Shown here one piece after another: positions 10,261 through 19,500 of a DNA stretch of 38,694 bases (its first letter is position 1; each line of letters opens with the position of its first letter). The notes beneath the pieces are model-generated. The model made no database searches. It saw only the letters and a list, made by a program, of their open reading frames with translations, and was not told the origin of the DNA. The DNA is from Planctomycetota bacterium (lineage in GTDB: Bacteria > Planctomycetota > Planctomycetia > Planctomycetales > Planctomycetaceae). A program made the position numbers and the translations under genes. The stretch is from NCBI GenBank assembly GCA_018242525.1, contig JAFEBS010000029.1:1-38694 (forward strand), written 5' to 3'.

Positions 10261-11934
10261 TCAGTATTGCCATTGAATCCCCAGGCTGTAGTTGCTGGTG
10301 ATAAACGTGGACCGCTGGTCGTTCAGGCGGGGATTCACAGGATACGCCTGCCAGTCGATCTGATTGGTGGGACGATACATGTTTCCCACCACGATCACCG
10401 TGTAACCGGCCTGGAACTCGGCATTGCTGAGAATGGCCGATTTCTTCAACACCGGCACGAATTGGAACAGATTGGCTTTCCCGAAGATCCCCTGTTCGAA
10501 CATCGGTGACAGTTGCGTGGTCGAATCTTCGTGAGCGAAGCGAGTCGAGTTGGGGGCATTGCGTGGCATCGTCGTGGGATCGGTGACCGTCGCACCAACT
10601 TTAGGGTAATAGGCATCCCCGATGTTGTAACCAGAGACATTTCGGGACGAGTAATTGACCAGCAGGCCGAATTTTGACTGCGTCCAGACCTTCAGGCGCT
10701 CACCACCAATGTCAAACCGCAAGCCTGCTTCAGGACCGGTCATTTGCGACGTGACCGAAGAGGTCAGCATCGACTGCATGATGTTGACCGTCGAAAGAGC
10801 TTCCAACGTGACGGGACTCAGGAAACCTGTTGATCCCGAGGTGCCGTTATTGCCGCCGTTGCCACCATTGCCGTTTCCGTTGGTTCCGTTCTGGGCGGGA
10901 ATATTGACCGTGTATCCCAGTCCGCTGTCCGCACCGTCGAACTTGAAGGTTTCACGGGTTTGCAGGTATCGGGCGCCGTACATCGGACGAATCATGAACG
11001 CGGAACGTTCCAGGATGGGAGTCCCGAACCAGTCCAGATTGGCTCCGTAAACCTGGGTTTGCATCTGCAACCGATAGTAAATGTCAAACGGCATCACGAC
11101 ACCGGGCAAGCCGTTCTGATCGGTATCTGCCCCGCTCAGCGGCAGACCGGCAATCGCATGCAGGTGGTTCAGCAGTTCGATCGCAGCTGCGGGGTTCGTA
11201 TTATACAGGTTCTGGTCGAATCCCCGAGGGTCGCCGATGAAGAGTGCGTTGCTTGCCGGTGCCAGAAAGAAGCCCGATGCCTGGAATCCGCTCTGGTCCG
11301 GGTTCCACCAACCCCAAGTCCCGCGCAGGCCCGGCGCATTGAGCGGATCAGTCATTGATCCCGTGGATTGTCCCACAAAAATCGGATAGTCTCCGCTGCT
11401 CGCATTTCCATTGTTGCCACCACCACCGCCGCTCCCCCCAAAGGTTGTTTCGCGGTCAGGAGTCCCCACGGTGGAAGTACCGGCCGGAGTTTCCGTGAAC
11501 TGCTGGTTCTGATCCACGAAGGTGACATTGCCGTCTGCCAGGTTCGGCGGGAAGGTGTTGGCCTGGGGATCACCGACAAAGTTGTTCGGGCGACTGGTGT
11601 GACCGATCAATCCTTCTGCCGTGAAGTAAAACTTCCGGTTTCCCACGATCTGCCGGTTGAACCAGAGCCCGCCCTGGTTGGACAACTGATCCACCGGCGG
11701 CCCCATATAGGGTGAGACATTGGGCCAGGCGTTGGCTCCAGGTGGATACCCGCCGGGCATCCCACCGTATTGCTGCGGGTAGGCCCCGTAGTTCGCGGAG
11801 TAGGGCGCCGGCAACATCCCCGTTTGATCGGGATTGCCAACATCGTTCGGCAGCGGTGGTTGGGCCATGGCCTGACCACCAGCTACCGACAACCACAAGC
11901 TCATTAGACATGTCAACCAGTGCCGTTTCCGCAT
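10261..11934 (-). CDS. BBP7-like outer-membrane beta-barrel protein
   Basis: A predicted outer-membrane protein of 557 residues from the ATG at 11934, which is preceded by AGGGAA at a good distance. The frame is open to 12009, but that extension does not look like a signal peptide. The N-terminus MRKRHWLTCLMSLWLSVAGG followed by QAMA and QPP is a clear Sec signal peptide. Next comes a P/G/Y/Q-rich segment, then the KFYFTAEGLIGHTSRPN stretch that resembles the first strands of planctomycete BBP7-family barrels. Later alternating segments (MIRPMYGARYLQTRETFKF, GPEAGLRFDIGGERLKVWTQ, NAEFQAGYTVIVVGNMYRP) and the C-terminal YSLGIQWQY fit a barrel that ends in an aromatic residue. Two long glycine/asparagine-rich stretches probably form surface loops. 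The function is unknown: porin-like or surface structural. Confidence 0.75.
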   Translation of the reverse strand: MRKRHWLTCLMSLWLSVAGGQAMAQPPLPNDVGNPDQTGMLPAPYSANYGAYPQQYGGMPGGYPPGANAWPNVSPYMGPPVDQLSNQGGLWFNRQIVGNRKFYFTAEGLIGHTSRPNNFVGDPQANTFPPNLADGNVTFVDQNQQFTETPAGTSTVGTPDRETTFGGSGGGGGNNGNASSGDYPIFVGQSTGSMTDPLNAPGLRGTWGWWNPDQSGFQASGFFLAPASNALFIGDPRGFDQNLYNTNPAAAIELLNHLHAIAGLPLSGADTDQNGLPGVVMPFDIYYRLQMQTQVYGANLDWFGTPILERSAFMIRPMYGARYLQTRETFKFDGADSGLGYTVNIPAQNGTNGNGNGGNGGNNGTSGSTGFLSPVTLEALSTVNIMQSMLTSSVTSQMTGPEAGLRFDIGGERLKVWTQSKFGLLVNYSSRNVSGYNIGDAYYPKVGATVTDPTTMPRNAPNSTRFAHEDSTTQLSPMFEQGIFGKANLFQFVPVLKKSAILSNAEFQAGYTVIVVGNMYRPTNQIDWQAYPVNPRLNDQRSTFITSNYSLGIQWQY

Positions 11935-12261
11935 CAGTCGTTCCCTGACTTGGACGCCGAGTGTCCGGTATACCTCGTGAGCCATATTGGCCCAACGCAA
12001 GCGCGACAATCCGCGCCTACCGGTTCTATCGGAATGACGACTTGGTAAACTCTAACGATTGTTCTGAAGTTGACGAAAAACGCGATGAGTCCGGCTTTAA
12101 CGAAGGTGCCGAATGTATCAACGGCGGAAACTGCGAGTTTGATTCGTGATCCGGCCGTCGAATTCGGGCAAACCGAAGCCGGTGCGATCCCGAATGACGT
12201 CCGGATCCGGCAATCTCTGCCGATGCGATTCTCTAAATCGTGTTGAATGAACCTGCGACAT

Positions 12262-12334
12262 TAGCCCGACGCGCGAGCGAGGGATGAGCAAGTTGGACAC
12301 GCATCGACGAATCCCTCGCTCGCGCGTCGGGCTA
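12262..12334. repeat. 24-bp perfect inverted repeat downstream of speA
   Basis: Arms 12262-12285 and 12311-12334 are exact reverse complements over 24 bases (core CCCGACGCGCGAGCGAGGGA), with a 25-base spacer. It starts six bases beyond the speA stop and lies upstream of the BBP7-like gene, both on the minus strand. It could act as a transcript-end hairpin for speA, but no T-tract follows. The length, GC content and perfect symmetry suggest a dispersed palindromic element. The rest of the 330-base gap (12010-12261) holds no gene I can support. Confidence 0.85.
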
Positions 12335-12339
12335 GTGTT

Positions 12340-14241
12340 TCAATCCAGGTACGTTCCCCGCATTGCCCCGTCTTCGTATTCTGCGATCAGCCGATCCGCC
12401 ACATCCCGAGTCATCCGGCCTGATTCCACCTGCACCATCAGGAGCTTGCGGAACGAAGCAGACATCTGCGACTTGTCGTAGCGGGCGAATTGCATCATGT
12501 CGTTGATGGTGCTGCCCGGAACGAGCTTTGTTATGTGGTAACGCCCGTCATTATCGATGACCACATGAGCTTCATTACAATTGCCGAACAGATTGTGATG
12601 GCTCCCCATCACCTCCTGGTACGCACCTGTCAGAAAGATTCCCAGGAAATAGTCTTCCCCATCCTGCCAGTGATGAAGTTCCAGGGTTTCCTTGACGTCT
12701 TTCAGATCGACGAAGCGATCGATCTTTCCATCGCTGTCACACGTCACATCAACGAGAGTCGCAAAGTCTTGCGGTTTCTCGTTCAGCCGGTGAATTGGCA
12801 TGATGGGGAATAACTGGTGAATTGCCCAACTGTCGGGGACCGAGCGGAAGAGCGAGAAGTTGCACAAGTACTTTTGCGCCAGGATTTTCTTCAGGTTGCT
12901 GAATTCGTCGTCCGGAAACTTGTCCTCTTCAGATTCCGCCAGGGCTCGGGCACAGATTTCCCAAAACAGGACTTCTCCCTTTGCACGGTCTTCCAGACTG
13001 ATCAATCCCAGATTGAACTGGGTGTGCAATTCGTCCTTGTGCTCCAGGGCATCGTGGTAGTACTCGGCGTAATTCTTGCCGTTGATCGAATCGCACAGAT
13101 TCTTGAGCTCCGTGATTACTTGCGGATCATCGGCATCGATTGTCACTTCTGCCTCGTCCTCGGCGAACGTTTCGATTTCATCGCGGATCGATGTAATGAA
13201 TACAGTATGATACGCGGTCATGAACCGGCCGCTCTCCGTCACCAAGTGCGGGTGCGGAACGTTCTCTTCGTCGCAGACTGCCTTGATTACGTAAACTACG
13301 TCGTTGGCGAATTCCTGCACCGTGTAGTTCACGCTGGACTCGAACCGGGTCTGGGATCCGTCATAGTCGACCCCCAATCCACCCCCGATATCCATGAATT
13401 CGAGGCCACAATCCAGTTGCCGCAGTTTGGCATAAACCCGCGCGGCTTCTTTCATGGCGTTCTTGACGCGTTTGATGTCGGTGATTTGCGACCCGATGTG
13501 GAAATGCAGCAGCTTCAATTGGCTGTCCAGCTTTGCCTCTTTCAGCAGGTGGACACACTTGAGCAACTCGGAGGTCGTCAGGCCGAACTTGGCCGCATCA
13601 CCTCCAGATGACGCCCATTTGCCAGAGCCGCGCGAGTACAGCTTGGCGCGCAGACCGATCCACGGCGCGACGCCAGTTTTCTGAGCGATCCGAATGACGG
13701 TTTTCAGCTCATTCAGCTTTTCGACGACTATCGTGACTCGCTTTCCGGCTCGGACCGCCAGTAGCGCCGTCTCGATGAACGCCTCATCCTTGAAGCCGTT
13801 ACACAGCATCAGCGAATCGGCAGCTTGATTCTGGGCGACCGCCGCATAAAGTTCAGCCTTGGATCCGCACTCCAGACCAACCCGACAACGAGCACTGTCG
13901 CGCAGGAATTCCTCGACGACCTCGCGTCGCGGATTGACTTTCATCGGATAAACGGGGTAGTGCAAGCCCTGGTATCCGTACTCCTGAATTGCAGCGTGAT
14001 ATGCCGCCGAGAGCTTTCGCAGTTGTGCGGTCAGTAACTGCGGAAAGCGAACCACCATGGGCAATTGAAGCTTGCGTTCTGCCAACAGAGTGTCGACCAG
14101 TTCCTTTAAGTCGACGTATCGGGGATCCCCCTTGTCGGGGTGGACAATGATGTGGCCGCGGGAATTGATGTCGAAGTAACCTGCAGACCAGTTTTCGATT
14201 CCATAGACCTGTTGAATTGTTTGCAGTGTTTCATCGTTCAT
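12340..14241 (-). CDS. speA: biosynthetic arginine decarboxylase SpeA
   Basis: PLP-dependent fold-III decarboxylase that converts arginine to agmatine, the entry to polyamine synthesis in many bacteria. The 633 residues match the usual SpeA length of about 630-660. Motifs seen are YPVYPMKVNPRREVVE with the Schiff-base lysine at residue 101, LLHFHIGSQITD, the glycine-rich MDIGGGLGVDYDG, LVTESGRFMTA, and VDVTCDSDGKID with the active-site cysteine. The last of these, together with ETLELHHW and YLGIFLTGAYQEVMG-type sequence, matches SpeA rather than LysA. The start ATG at 14241 has no strong ribosome binding site but matches the family N-terminus (QTIQQVYGIENWSAGYFDIN). It is divergent from the export operon across 182 bases. 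No agmatine-processing gene lies in the window. Confidence 0.97.
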   Translation of the reverse strand: MNDETLQTIQQVYGIENWSAGYFDINSRGHIIVHPDKGDPRYVDLKELVDTLLAERKLQLPMVVRFPQLLTAQLRKLSAAYHAAIQEYGYQGLHYPVYPMKVNPRREVVEEFLRDSARCRVGLECGSKAELYAAVAQNQAADSLMLCNGFKDEAFIETALLAVRAGKRVTIVVEKLNELKTVIRIAQKTGVAPWIGLRAKLYSRGSGKWASSGGDAAKFGLTTSELLKCVHLLKEAKLDSQLKLLHFHIGSQITDIKRVKNAMKEAARVYAKLRQLDCGLEFMDIGGGLGVDYDGSQTRFESSVNYTVQEFANDVVYVIKAVCDEENVPHPHLVTESGRFMTAYHTVFITSIRDEIETFAEDEAEVTIDADDPQVITELKNLCDSINGKNYAEYYHDALEHKDELHTQFNLGLISLEDRAKGEVLFWEICARALAESEEDKFPDDEFSNLKKILAQKYLCNFSLFRSVPDSWAIHQLFPIMPIHRLNEKPQDFATLVDVTCDSDGKIDRFVDLKDVKETLELHHWQDGEDYFLGIFLTGAYQEVMGSHHNLFGNCNEAHVVIDNDGRYHITKLVPGSTINDMMQFARYDKSQMSASFRKLLMVQVESGRMTRDVADRLIAEYEDGAMRGTYLD

Positions 14242-14332
14242 GGCGTCGGGTGAGCTTCTCGCAGGAGATTCGCATCAGCGTTCCGTGATCTTGCCGGCTT
14301 CCCGACCACGTTGGCTGACATTTTGTGCCGAA

Positions 14333-14357
14333 ATTGTAATCATGGGCATTGTAATCA
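14333..14357. promoter_or_regulatory. tandem direct repeat ATTGTAATCA in a divergent intergenic region
   Basis: ATTGTAATCA occurs at 14333-14342 and again at 14348-14357, an exact 10-base repeat with a 15-base period, in the 182-base gap between divergent speA and the HlyD-type gene. On the speA strand each copy contains TACAAT, a near-consensus -10 hexamer, but I see no good -35 box at the right distance for either. It could be a pair of regulator half-sites or tandem -10 elements. Confidence 0.35.
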
Positions 14358-14423
14358 GATTTCGCAGGACTGCATTCACCTTGCGTCCGTTTTTCTCCGC
14401 GACCTGGCTTAGAAGAACGGATC

Positions 14424-15779
14424 ATGGTGGCGACTGCACTGGACTGGATCGTATTCCCTGTCAGGTTGTCCAATTCTTTCGTGGGATTCTCCGTGGCAAC
14501 ATCTGAGCCTTCAAAGTCTCTGGCGGATCGAGTGCAATCACTGCGATTGCCGCCGTCCGGCAGGCAGGCCTCCGGTGGCGCGGCATTGCCGTGGACGCTC
14601 TGTCTGGTCTTGACTGGTGTGGTCGGCTACCTGCTTTGGGCGGGAAATCCACTGGCAACGCCGCCGGAATCGGACGAAGATTCCTCTCCAAAGCCCGCCG
14701 CAGTCGTAAACCCTGCGCCGGATGGCAGTGCGACTGCCGGAGGCACAGCGGCTGCCGGCGAAATCGCGCTGGAAGCCAAAGGCTACATCATCCCCGAGCA
14801 GCAGATCCTGGTCAGTCCTCAGGTCAGCGGTCGGATTATCGAACTGAACTTCGACGCCGGCCAGCGCGTCGAAAAAGATTTCATCCTGGCGGTCCTGGAA
14901 AATACTGAATACCTGGCCGAATACGATCGCATCCGGGCAACGCTGGAATCCTCTCAACAGAATCTGGCGGAACTGGAAGAAGGTAACCGGCCCGATGAAA
15001 AGGCACAGGCCCGGGCGGAACTGGCCGAGGCGGAGACGAACCTGGCGCAGTTGTCGCGCGAATTCCAGCGCAAGAAGGACTTGCTGGAACGCAAGATCAT
15101 CAGCCGGGAAGACTACGAAGCGACCGAATCCCAGTATCAGGCCACGGCCAAGAAGGTCGAACGCCTGGCTGCCAATAGTCGTTTAATGGACGAAGGGGCT
15201 CGAACGGAACGCAAACGGATGGCTAAGGCCCAGGTACAGCAGATCGAAGCGGAGTTGCGGCGGGCAAAGTGGCGGTTGGACAACTGCGTGATCTCGGCCC
15301 CCATTCGAGGGACGATCCTGAAGAAAAATGCGGAACTTGGAAACCTGGTCAATTCGGTCGCCTTCAATGGATCCTTCAGCTTGTGCGATATCGCCGACCT
15401 GTCAAAGCTGGAGGTGGAGTTAAGCATCCAGGAGCGGGATATTTCCCGCGTCTTCAAGGGACAAAAATGCCGGGTCCGGGCCGAGGCGTATCCAAAGCGG
15501 GTTTACGATGGAGTCGTTTCCCGTCTGATGCCGATTGCCGATCGGGCCAAGGGGGCATTGCCTGTGCGAGTGCGGCTGTCGGTACCCGCCGACGAAGAGG
15601 GGATGTACTTGAAGCCCGAAATGGGGGCGATCGTCACCTTCTACAATGCCGCCGAATCGGAGTCACCGGGTGAACAGCCCCCAACCGCAATCTCAGTCCC
15701 TCCCCAGATCGACGACAGGCCGTCGACAAACGCGGCGTCAGTCCCCGATTCGACCGCGAAGGATGAACACCAGGACTGA
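14424..15779 (+). CDS. HlyD-family periplasmic adaptor (membrane fusion protein)
   Basis: A 451-residue adaptor of an envelope exporter. One membrane anchor lies at about residues 53-72 (LPWTLCLVLTGVVGYLLWAG) after a short cytoplasmic tail. Next come a lipoyl-like half (GYIIPEQQILVSPQVSGRI then ELNFDAGQRVEKD), a long alpha-helical hairpin rich in E, A, Q and R (about residues 165-285), the second lipoyl half (LDNCVISAPIRGTILKKNAE) and a beta-barrel domain with KLEVELSIQERDISRVFKGQ. The C-terminal tail is proline- and serine-rich. ATG at 14424 is the first start. It heads a co-directional run with an ABC ATPase and permeases, so it probably links an ABC-type (not RND) pump to the outer envelope. 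The substrate is unknown. Confidence 0.9.
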   Translation: MVATALDWIVFPVRLSNSFVGFSVATSEPSKSLADRVQSLRLPPSGRQASGGAALPWTLCLVLTGVVGYLLWAGNPLATPPESDEDSSPKPAAVVNPAPDGSATAGGTAAAGEIALEAKGYIIPEQQILVSPQVSGRIIELNFDAGQRVEKDFILAVLENTEYLAEYDRIRATLESSQQNLAELEEGNRPDEKAQARAELAEAETNLAQLSREFQRKKDLLERKIISREDYEATESQYQATAKKVERLAANSRLMDEGARTERKRMAKAQVQQIEAELRRAKWRLDNCVISAPIRGTILKKNAELGNLVNSVAFNGSFSLCDIADLSKLEVELSIQERDISRVFKGQKCRVRAEAYPKRVYDGVVSRLMPIADRAKGALPVRVRLSVPADEEGMYLKPEMGAIVTFYNAAESESPGEQPPTAISVPPQIDDRPSTNAASVPDSTAKDEHQD

Positions 15780-15860
15780 CAGTGGCGATTCCAGGGATCG
15801 ATGTTCTCTCGATCCAGTTCACAAAACCATCCACGCTCCGGCGTTGTACAGGACCCTTCG

Positions 15861-16550
15861 ATGTCGAAATCCGAGATCTGTGTTGATGTTCAAAATGTTC
15901 ACAAGTCGTTCCGTCGCGGCATTGAAGTCGTGGACGTTCTGAACGGTTTGAACCTGCAAGTCCACGAGAAGGAATTCGTCAGTTTGATGGGACCATCGGG
16001 TTCGGGTAAAACGACATTATTGAACTTGATTGCCGGCCTGGATCAGCCAACCACCGGAAGCGTGTACGTGCGGGGTGACCAGATTTCCGCAATGACGGAA
16101 AGCCAGCTCGCTTCCTGGCGAACACGAACCATTGGATTTGTGTTTCAGTTTTACAATCTGCTTCCGGTCTTGACCGCCTATCGAAACGTGGAACTGCCGT
16201 TGCTGCTGTTGCCGTTGTCCGCCAGTCAGCGCAAGCAGCAGGTTCAAACAGCATTGGACATTGTTGGACTTTCCGACCGGCTTCACCACCGCCCGGGTCA
16301 GCTTTCCGGGGGACAGCAGCAGCGAGTCGGGATTGCCCGGGCCATCGTGACCGATCCCGCGTTGATCGTCGCTGACGAACCGACCGGGGCTCTCGATTCC
16401 AAATCGGCCGACGAAATCCTCGATCTGCTGGGCGAACTGCGCAAGTCGTTGAACAAGACGATCATCATCGTCACCCACGACCCGCGGGCCGCAGCCCGCG
16501 CAGATCGCGAAGTTCACCTGGATAAAGGGCAACTGGTTGCCACCCATTGA
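15861..16550 (+). CDS. ABC transporter ATP-binding protein, LolD/MacB type
   Basis: A 229-residue nucleotide-binding subunit. It shows Walker A MGPSGSGKTTLLN, the Q-loop FVFQFYNLLPVLTAYRNVELP, the ABC signature QLSGGQQQRVGIARAI, Walker B ALIVADEPTGALD, the D-loop DSKS and the H-loop IIVTHD. The GALDSKS and NLLPVLTAYRNVELPLLL sequences are typical of the LolD/MacB/FtsE group that works with FtsX-like permeases. The frame opens at 15801, but the family start is the ATG at 15861 (MSKSEICVDVQNVHKSF). It follows the adaptor by 81 bases and precedes the first permease by 67. It is the only ATPase in the operon, so it probably drives one or both FtsX-type permeases downstream. Confidence 0.94.
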   Translation: MSKSEICVDVQNVHKSFRRGIEVVDVLNGLNLQVHEKEFVSLMGPSGSGKTTLLNLIAGLDQPTTGSVYVRGDQISAMTESQLASWRTRTIGFVFQFYNLLPVLTAYRNVELPLLLLPLSASQRKQQVQTALDIVGLSDRLHHRPGQLSGGQQQRVGIARAIVTDPALIVADEPTGALDSKSADEILDLLGELRKSLNKTIIIVTHDPRAAARADREVHLDKGQLVATH

Positions 16551-16617
16551 TTCTGGTCGATGACTCCCACAGCGTTCAGGAATTCTCGGCATTCTCAGCC
16601 TGCAGACACGGTGACCC

Positions 16618-17880
16618 ATGAAATATGCCTTTCTGATTTTCGAGACCATCCGCCATAATCTGATCCGAACGATCCTGACGGGATTGGGAACGATGGTGAT
16701 GGTGCTGGTGGTCACGCTGGTGTTTACCGTGCTGTCGGCCCTGGATCGCGCGACCACTGAGAAACAGAAAAACCTGAAGGCGATCGTCACCGAGAAATGG
16801 CAGATTCCCAGCATGATGCCGTATTCCTACGCATCGGCACTCAGCCAGGGGGGAGCGGCCGCAGACGATCCCGACGCGGCTCGGCCGGAAGACGCCATGT
16901 CGTGGGGATTCTTTGTTGGATCGACCGAGGAAAATCCTGCCAAGCGAAGTTTTGAGAACCTGTTTTTCGCGTTCATCATGGAGCCCGAGAAGGCCCGGAC
17001 CATGCTGGATGAAGTCGACTCGCTGACCGATGATGAGGCACAGCCACTGCTGGCTGCCATCAAGCGGATGAAGGATGTTCCCAACGGTGTCATCGTTGGT
17101 CAGGAACGCCTGGACAAAATGAAGAAAAAGGTTGGTGACCGAATCACGGTGTTTGGACGCAACTACCGCGATATGAACCTGGAACTGGAAATCGTGGGGA
17201 CGTTCCCTCGTGAACCCGCCCGCTATGCGGACAGCTCGGTGATCAGCCGCGATTACTTCAATCGCCAGTTGGACGCGTACCAGAACAGTCATCAGAATAA
17301 GCCGCATCCGATGGCCGAGAAGACACTCGGTCTGGTCTGGTTGCGATTGAAGGACCGCAAGACGTTCAGCAAGGTGTCCGAGCAGATCCTGACATCACCA
17401 TCGTTCACCAGCCCACCGGTAAAGATCGAGACTTCGTCCACGGGCATCGGCGGTTTCCTGGAAGCCTGGCGCGACATTATCTGGGGAATGCGCTGGCTGA
17501 TGGCCCCCGCCTGTTTGCTGACTCTGTCGCTGGTGATTTCCAACGCCATCAGCATCAGTGTGCGGGAACGCCAACTGGAATTTGCCGTTATGAAAGTCAT
17601 GGGATTTCGCCCCAGCCAGATCCTGATCCTGGTCCTGGCGGAAGCCTTGTTGATTGGAACCATTTCCGGATTCCTGAGTGCCGCACTAACGTATGTTGCC
17701 ATTAACGGAATGGGGGGGCTGCCGTTCCGAATTGCCTTCTTCCCCAAGTTCGCTGTCCCGTTGCAGGCATTTTGGTGGGGGCCGGCGATGGGGGCCATTA
17801 CCGCCCTGGCAGGAAGCTTTATACCCGCCTGGCGCGCTCGGACAGTCAAAGTGTCCGATGTGTTCGCCCGGGTGACATGA
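16618..17880 (+). CDS. FtsX/MacB-type ABC transporter permease (first copy)
   Basis: A 420-residue membrane protein with the FtsX-fold plan: one N-terminal transmembrane helix (about residues 18-42, ILTGLGTMVMVLVVTLVF), a periplasmic domain of roughly 230 residues, and three C-terminal helices. Between C-terminal helices it has VRERQLEFAVMKVMGFRPSQ, the coupling segment found in MacB/LolC/E-type permeases. The C-terminus IPAWRARTVKVSDVFARV is also typical. ATG at 16618 is preceded by GGTGACCC. The periplasmic part is specific to this protein and I do not recognise it further. Its place directly after the ATPase argues that the two form the pump core. Confidence 0.88.
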   Translation: MKYAFLIFETIRHNLIRTILTGLGTMVMVLVVTLVFTVLSALDRATTEKQKNLKAIVTEKWQIPSMMPYSYASALSQGGAAADDPDAARPEDAMSWGFFVGSTEENPAKRSFENLFFAFIMEPEKARTMLDEVDSLTDDEAQPLLAAIKRMKDVPNGVIVGQERLDKMKKKVGDRITVFGRNYRDMNLELEIVGTFPREPARYADSSVISRDYFNRQLDAYQNSHQNKPHPMAEKTLGLVWLRLKDRKTFSKVSEQILTSPSFTSPPVKIETSSTGIGGFLEAWRDIIWGMRWLMAPACLLTLSLVISNAISISVRERQLEFAVMKVMGFRPSQILILVLAEALLIGTISGFLSAALTYVAINGMGGLPFRIAFFPKFAVPLQAFWWGPAMGAITALAGSFIPAWRARTVKVSDVFARVT

Positions 17881-17953
17881 CGTCGAACCTGCATTCGCTC
17901 GAATCTGATTGCGTGACTGTTGACCGTTTTTCTCTTCGTCAGAAGTTGCTGAA

Positions 17954-19483
17954 ATGTTCCCGATGAATCTGCTGGCCGCCGCTCCCTGGCATCTGTCGAC
18001 CGAATCTCCCTGGCTGCTGGGGGTGTTTGGAGTCGTGGGCGTGCTGCTGGTGTTGCTCGTGATGATCGGCAAGGTGCCCCTCAGTTACAACCTGCTGAAT
18101 CTGCGGGTCCGGTGGGTGACTTCGCTGATGACTGCCGGTGCGTTTGTTCTCGTGATCGGCCTGCAGACCAGCATGCTGGCGTTCGTCAACGGGATGTACG
18201 CCATGACCGATGCTACCGGCCAACCTGGCAATGTCTTGATCCTGTCCGAAGGAAGTACCGACGAAACGTTCAGTAACCTCGGATTTGCCGACGCCACCGA
18301 TCTGGAAACGCAGGAAGGAGTGATGAAAACTACGGACGGCAAACCGATGGTCAGCCGGGAGACGTATCTGAACATTGTCCAGACCATCACGAACCCGCTT
18401 CCCCGGCGTCCCGCCCGGCGATTTCTGCAGGTCCGTGGGGTGGATGAGCCGATCATGTCGGCATTGGTCCACGGCATGAAATTGTTGCCAGACAGTGCCT
18501 GGTTCACCGATGCCGGTGTTCGGGAAATCGGCAAGACCGGTGAAACCGCCATCGAAGTCGTGCTGGGAGACGGAATCGCCCGCGATCTGGGGGCCGATCG
18601 CGATCCGAGTCTGCTGGCGACCGCCAAAAACCGGTCCCGGCTGGATGTGGGTGACACCTTCGATGTCGGAGGGCGATTGTGGTTCGTGACAGGCGTGATG
18701 GAAGCCACGGGTTCTCTATATGACTCCGAGATCTGGACCAAGCAATCGCAAATTGGCTCACTGTTTGGCAAACCCAACTACACGACGTTCGTCTTGCGTG
18801 CGGACCCCAATTTCCGCAAGTCTCAGCGTGAAGAGTTCCTGGCTGCTCGCCTGAAAAAGGCCGACGAGGTCTATGCAACCGCGATCGCCGAACGCAAGCT
18901 CGATCCCACGTTGCCCAAGCCCGTGAAGGAATTGGTCAAGCGACCCACCAGCGATGACGCCTGGGGGGCCGAATTGCTGCGGGATTTCTTCGCCAACGAA
19001 TACACCAAGGCCCGGTTAAGTCCGCAGGTGGAGACCACCTTCTTCTCGGCAATGACGGCCACCAATCAGCAGTTTCTGATTGCCATCCTGGTCCTCTGCT
19101 TCATCATGTCGCTGGGGGGCGTGTTTGGAGTCATGAATACGATGTTTGCTGCGATCAGCCAGCGGACCCGGGATATCGGTGTGATGCGACTGCTGGGCTA
19201 CAAACGCTGGCAGATCCTGGTGTCTTTCATGTTTGAATCGATCTCTCTGGCAATCCTGGGAGGCCTGCTGGGGTGCGCCCTGGGTTCGCTGGCCGACGGG
19301 TGGACCGCCAGCAGCGTTGTTTCCGGTGGAGCGGGGGGCGGGAAGTTTATCGTCTTGAGGCTGACGGTTGACTTCAGTACGATCGCCTTGGGAATGCTGT
19401 TGTCGATCACCATGGGATTCCTGGGAGGACTGATTCCATCGGTGTCGGCGATGCGACTCACAGCCCTGCAGGCACTTCAGTAG
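17954..19483 (+). CDS. FtsX/MacB-type ABC transporter permease (second copy)
   Basis: A 509-residue protein with two hydrophobic segments near the N-terminus (about 18-38, VFGVVGVLLVLLVMIGKV, and about 56-75), a large extracytoplasmic domain of around 280 residues, and three C-terminal helices. The coupling segment RTRDIGVMRLLGYKRWQIL and the C-terminus GGLIPSVSAMRLTALQALQ mark it as a MacB/FtsX-type permease. The extra N-terminal helix and larger periplasmic part distinguish it from the first copy, so the two probably form a heterodimer like LolC-LolE. It starts 73 bases after the first permease. ATGs at 17954 and 17963 are both possible. Confidence 0.87.
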   Translation: MFPMNLLAAAPWHLSTESPWLLGVFGVVGVLLVLLVMIGKVPLSYNLLNLRVRWVTSLMTAGAFVLVIGLQTSMLAFVNGMYAMTDATGQPGNVLILSEGSTDETFSNLGFADATDLETQEGVMKTTDGKPMVSRETYLNIVQTITNPLPRRPARRFLQVRGVDEPIMSALVHGMKLLPDSAWFTDAGVREIGKTGETAIEVVLGDGIARDLGADRDPSLLATAKNRSRLDVGDTFDVGGRLWFVTGVMEATGSLYDSEIWTKQSQIGSLFGKPNYTTFVLRADPNFRKSQREEFLAARLKKADEVYATAIAERKLDPTLPKPVKELVKRPTSDDAWGAELLRDFFANEYTKARLSPQVETTFFSAMTATNQQFLIAILVLCFIMSLGGVFGVMNTMFAAISQRTRDIGVMRLLGYKRWQILVSFMFESISLAILGGLLGCALGSLADGWTASSVVSGGAGGGKFIVLRLTVDFSTIALGMLLSITMGFLGGLIPSVSAMRLTALQALQ

Positions 19484-19500
19484 TCGCGAAGTTCACCTGG

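Noticed and set aside
12118..12481. Short frames on both strands across the 12262-12334 repeat that both read IPRSRVGL
   Set aside because: The shared peptide is the translation of the inverted repeat arms, not evidence for a gene.
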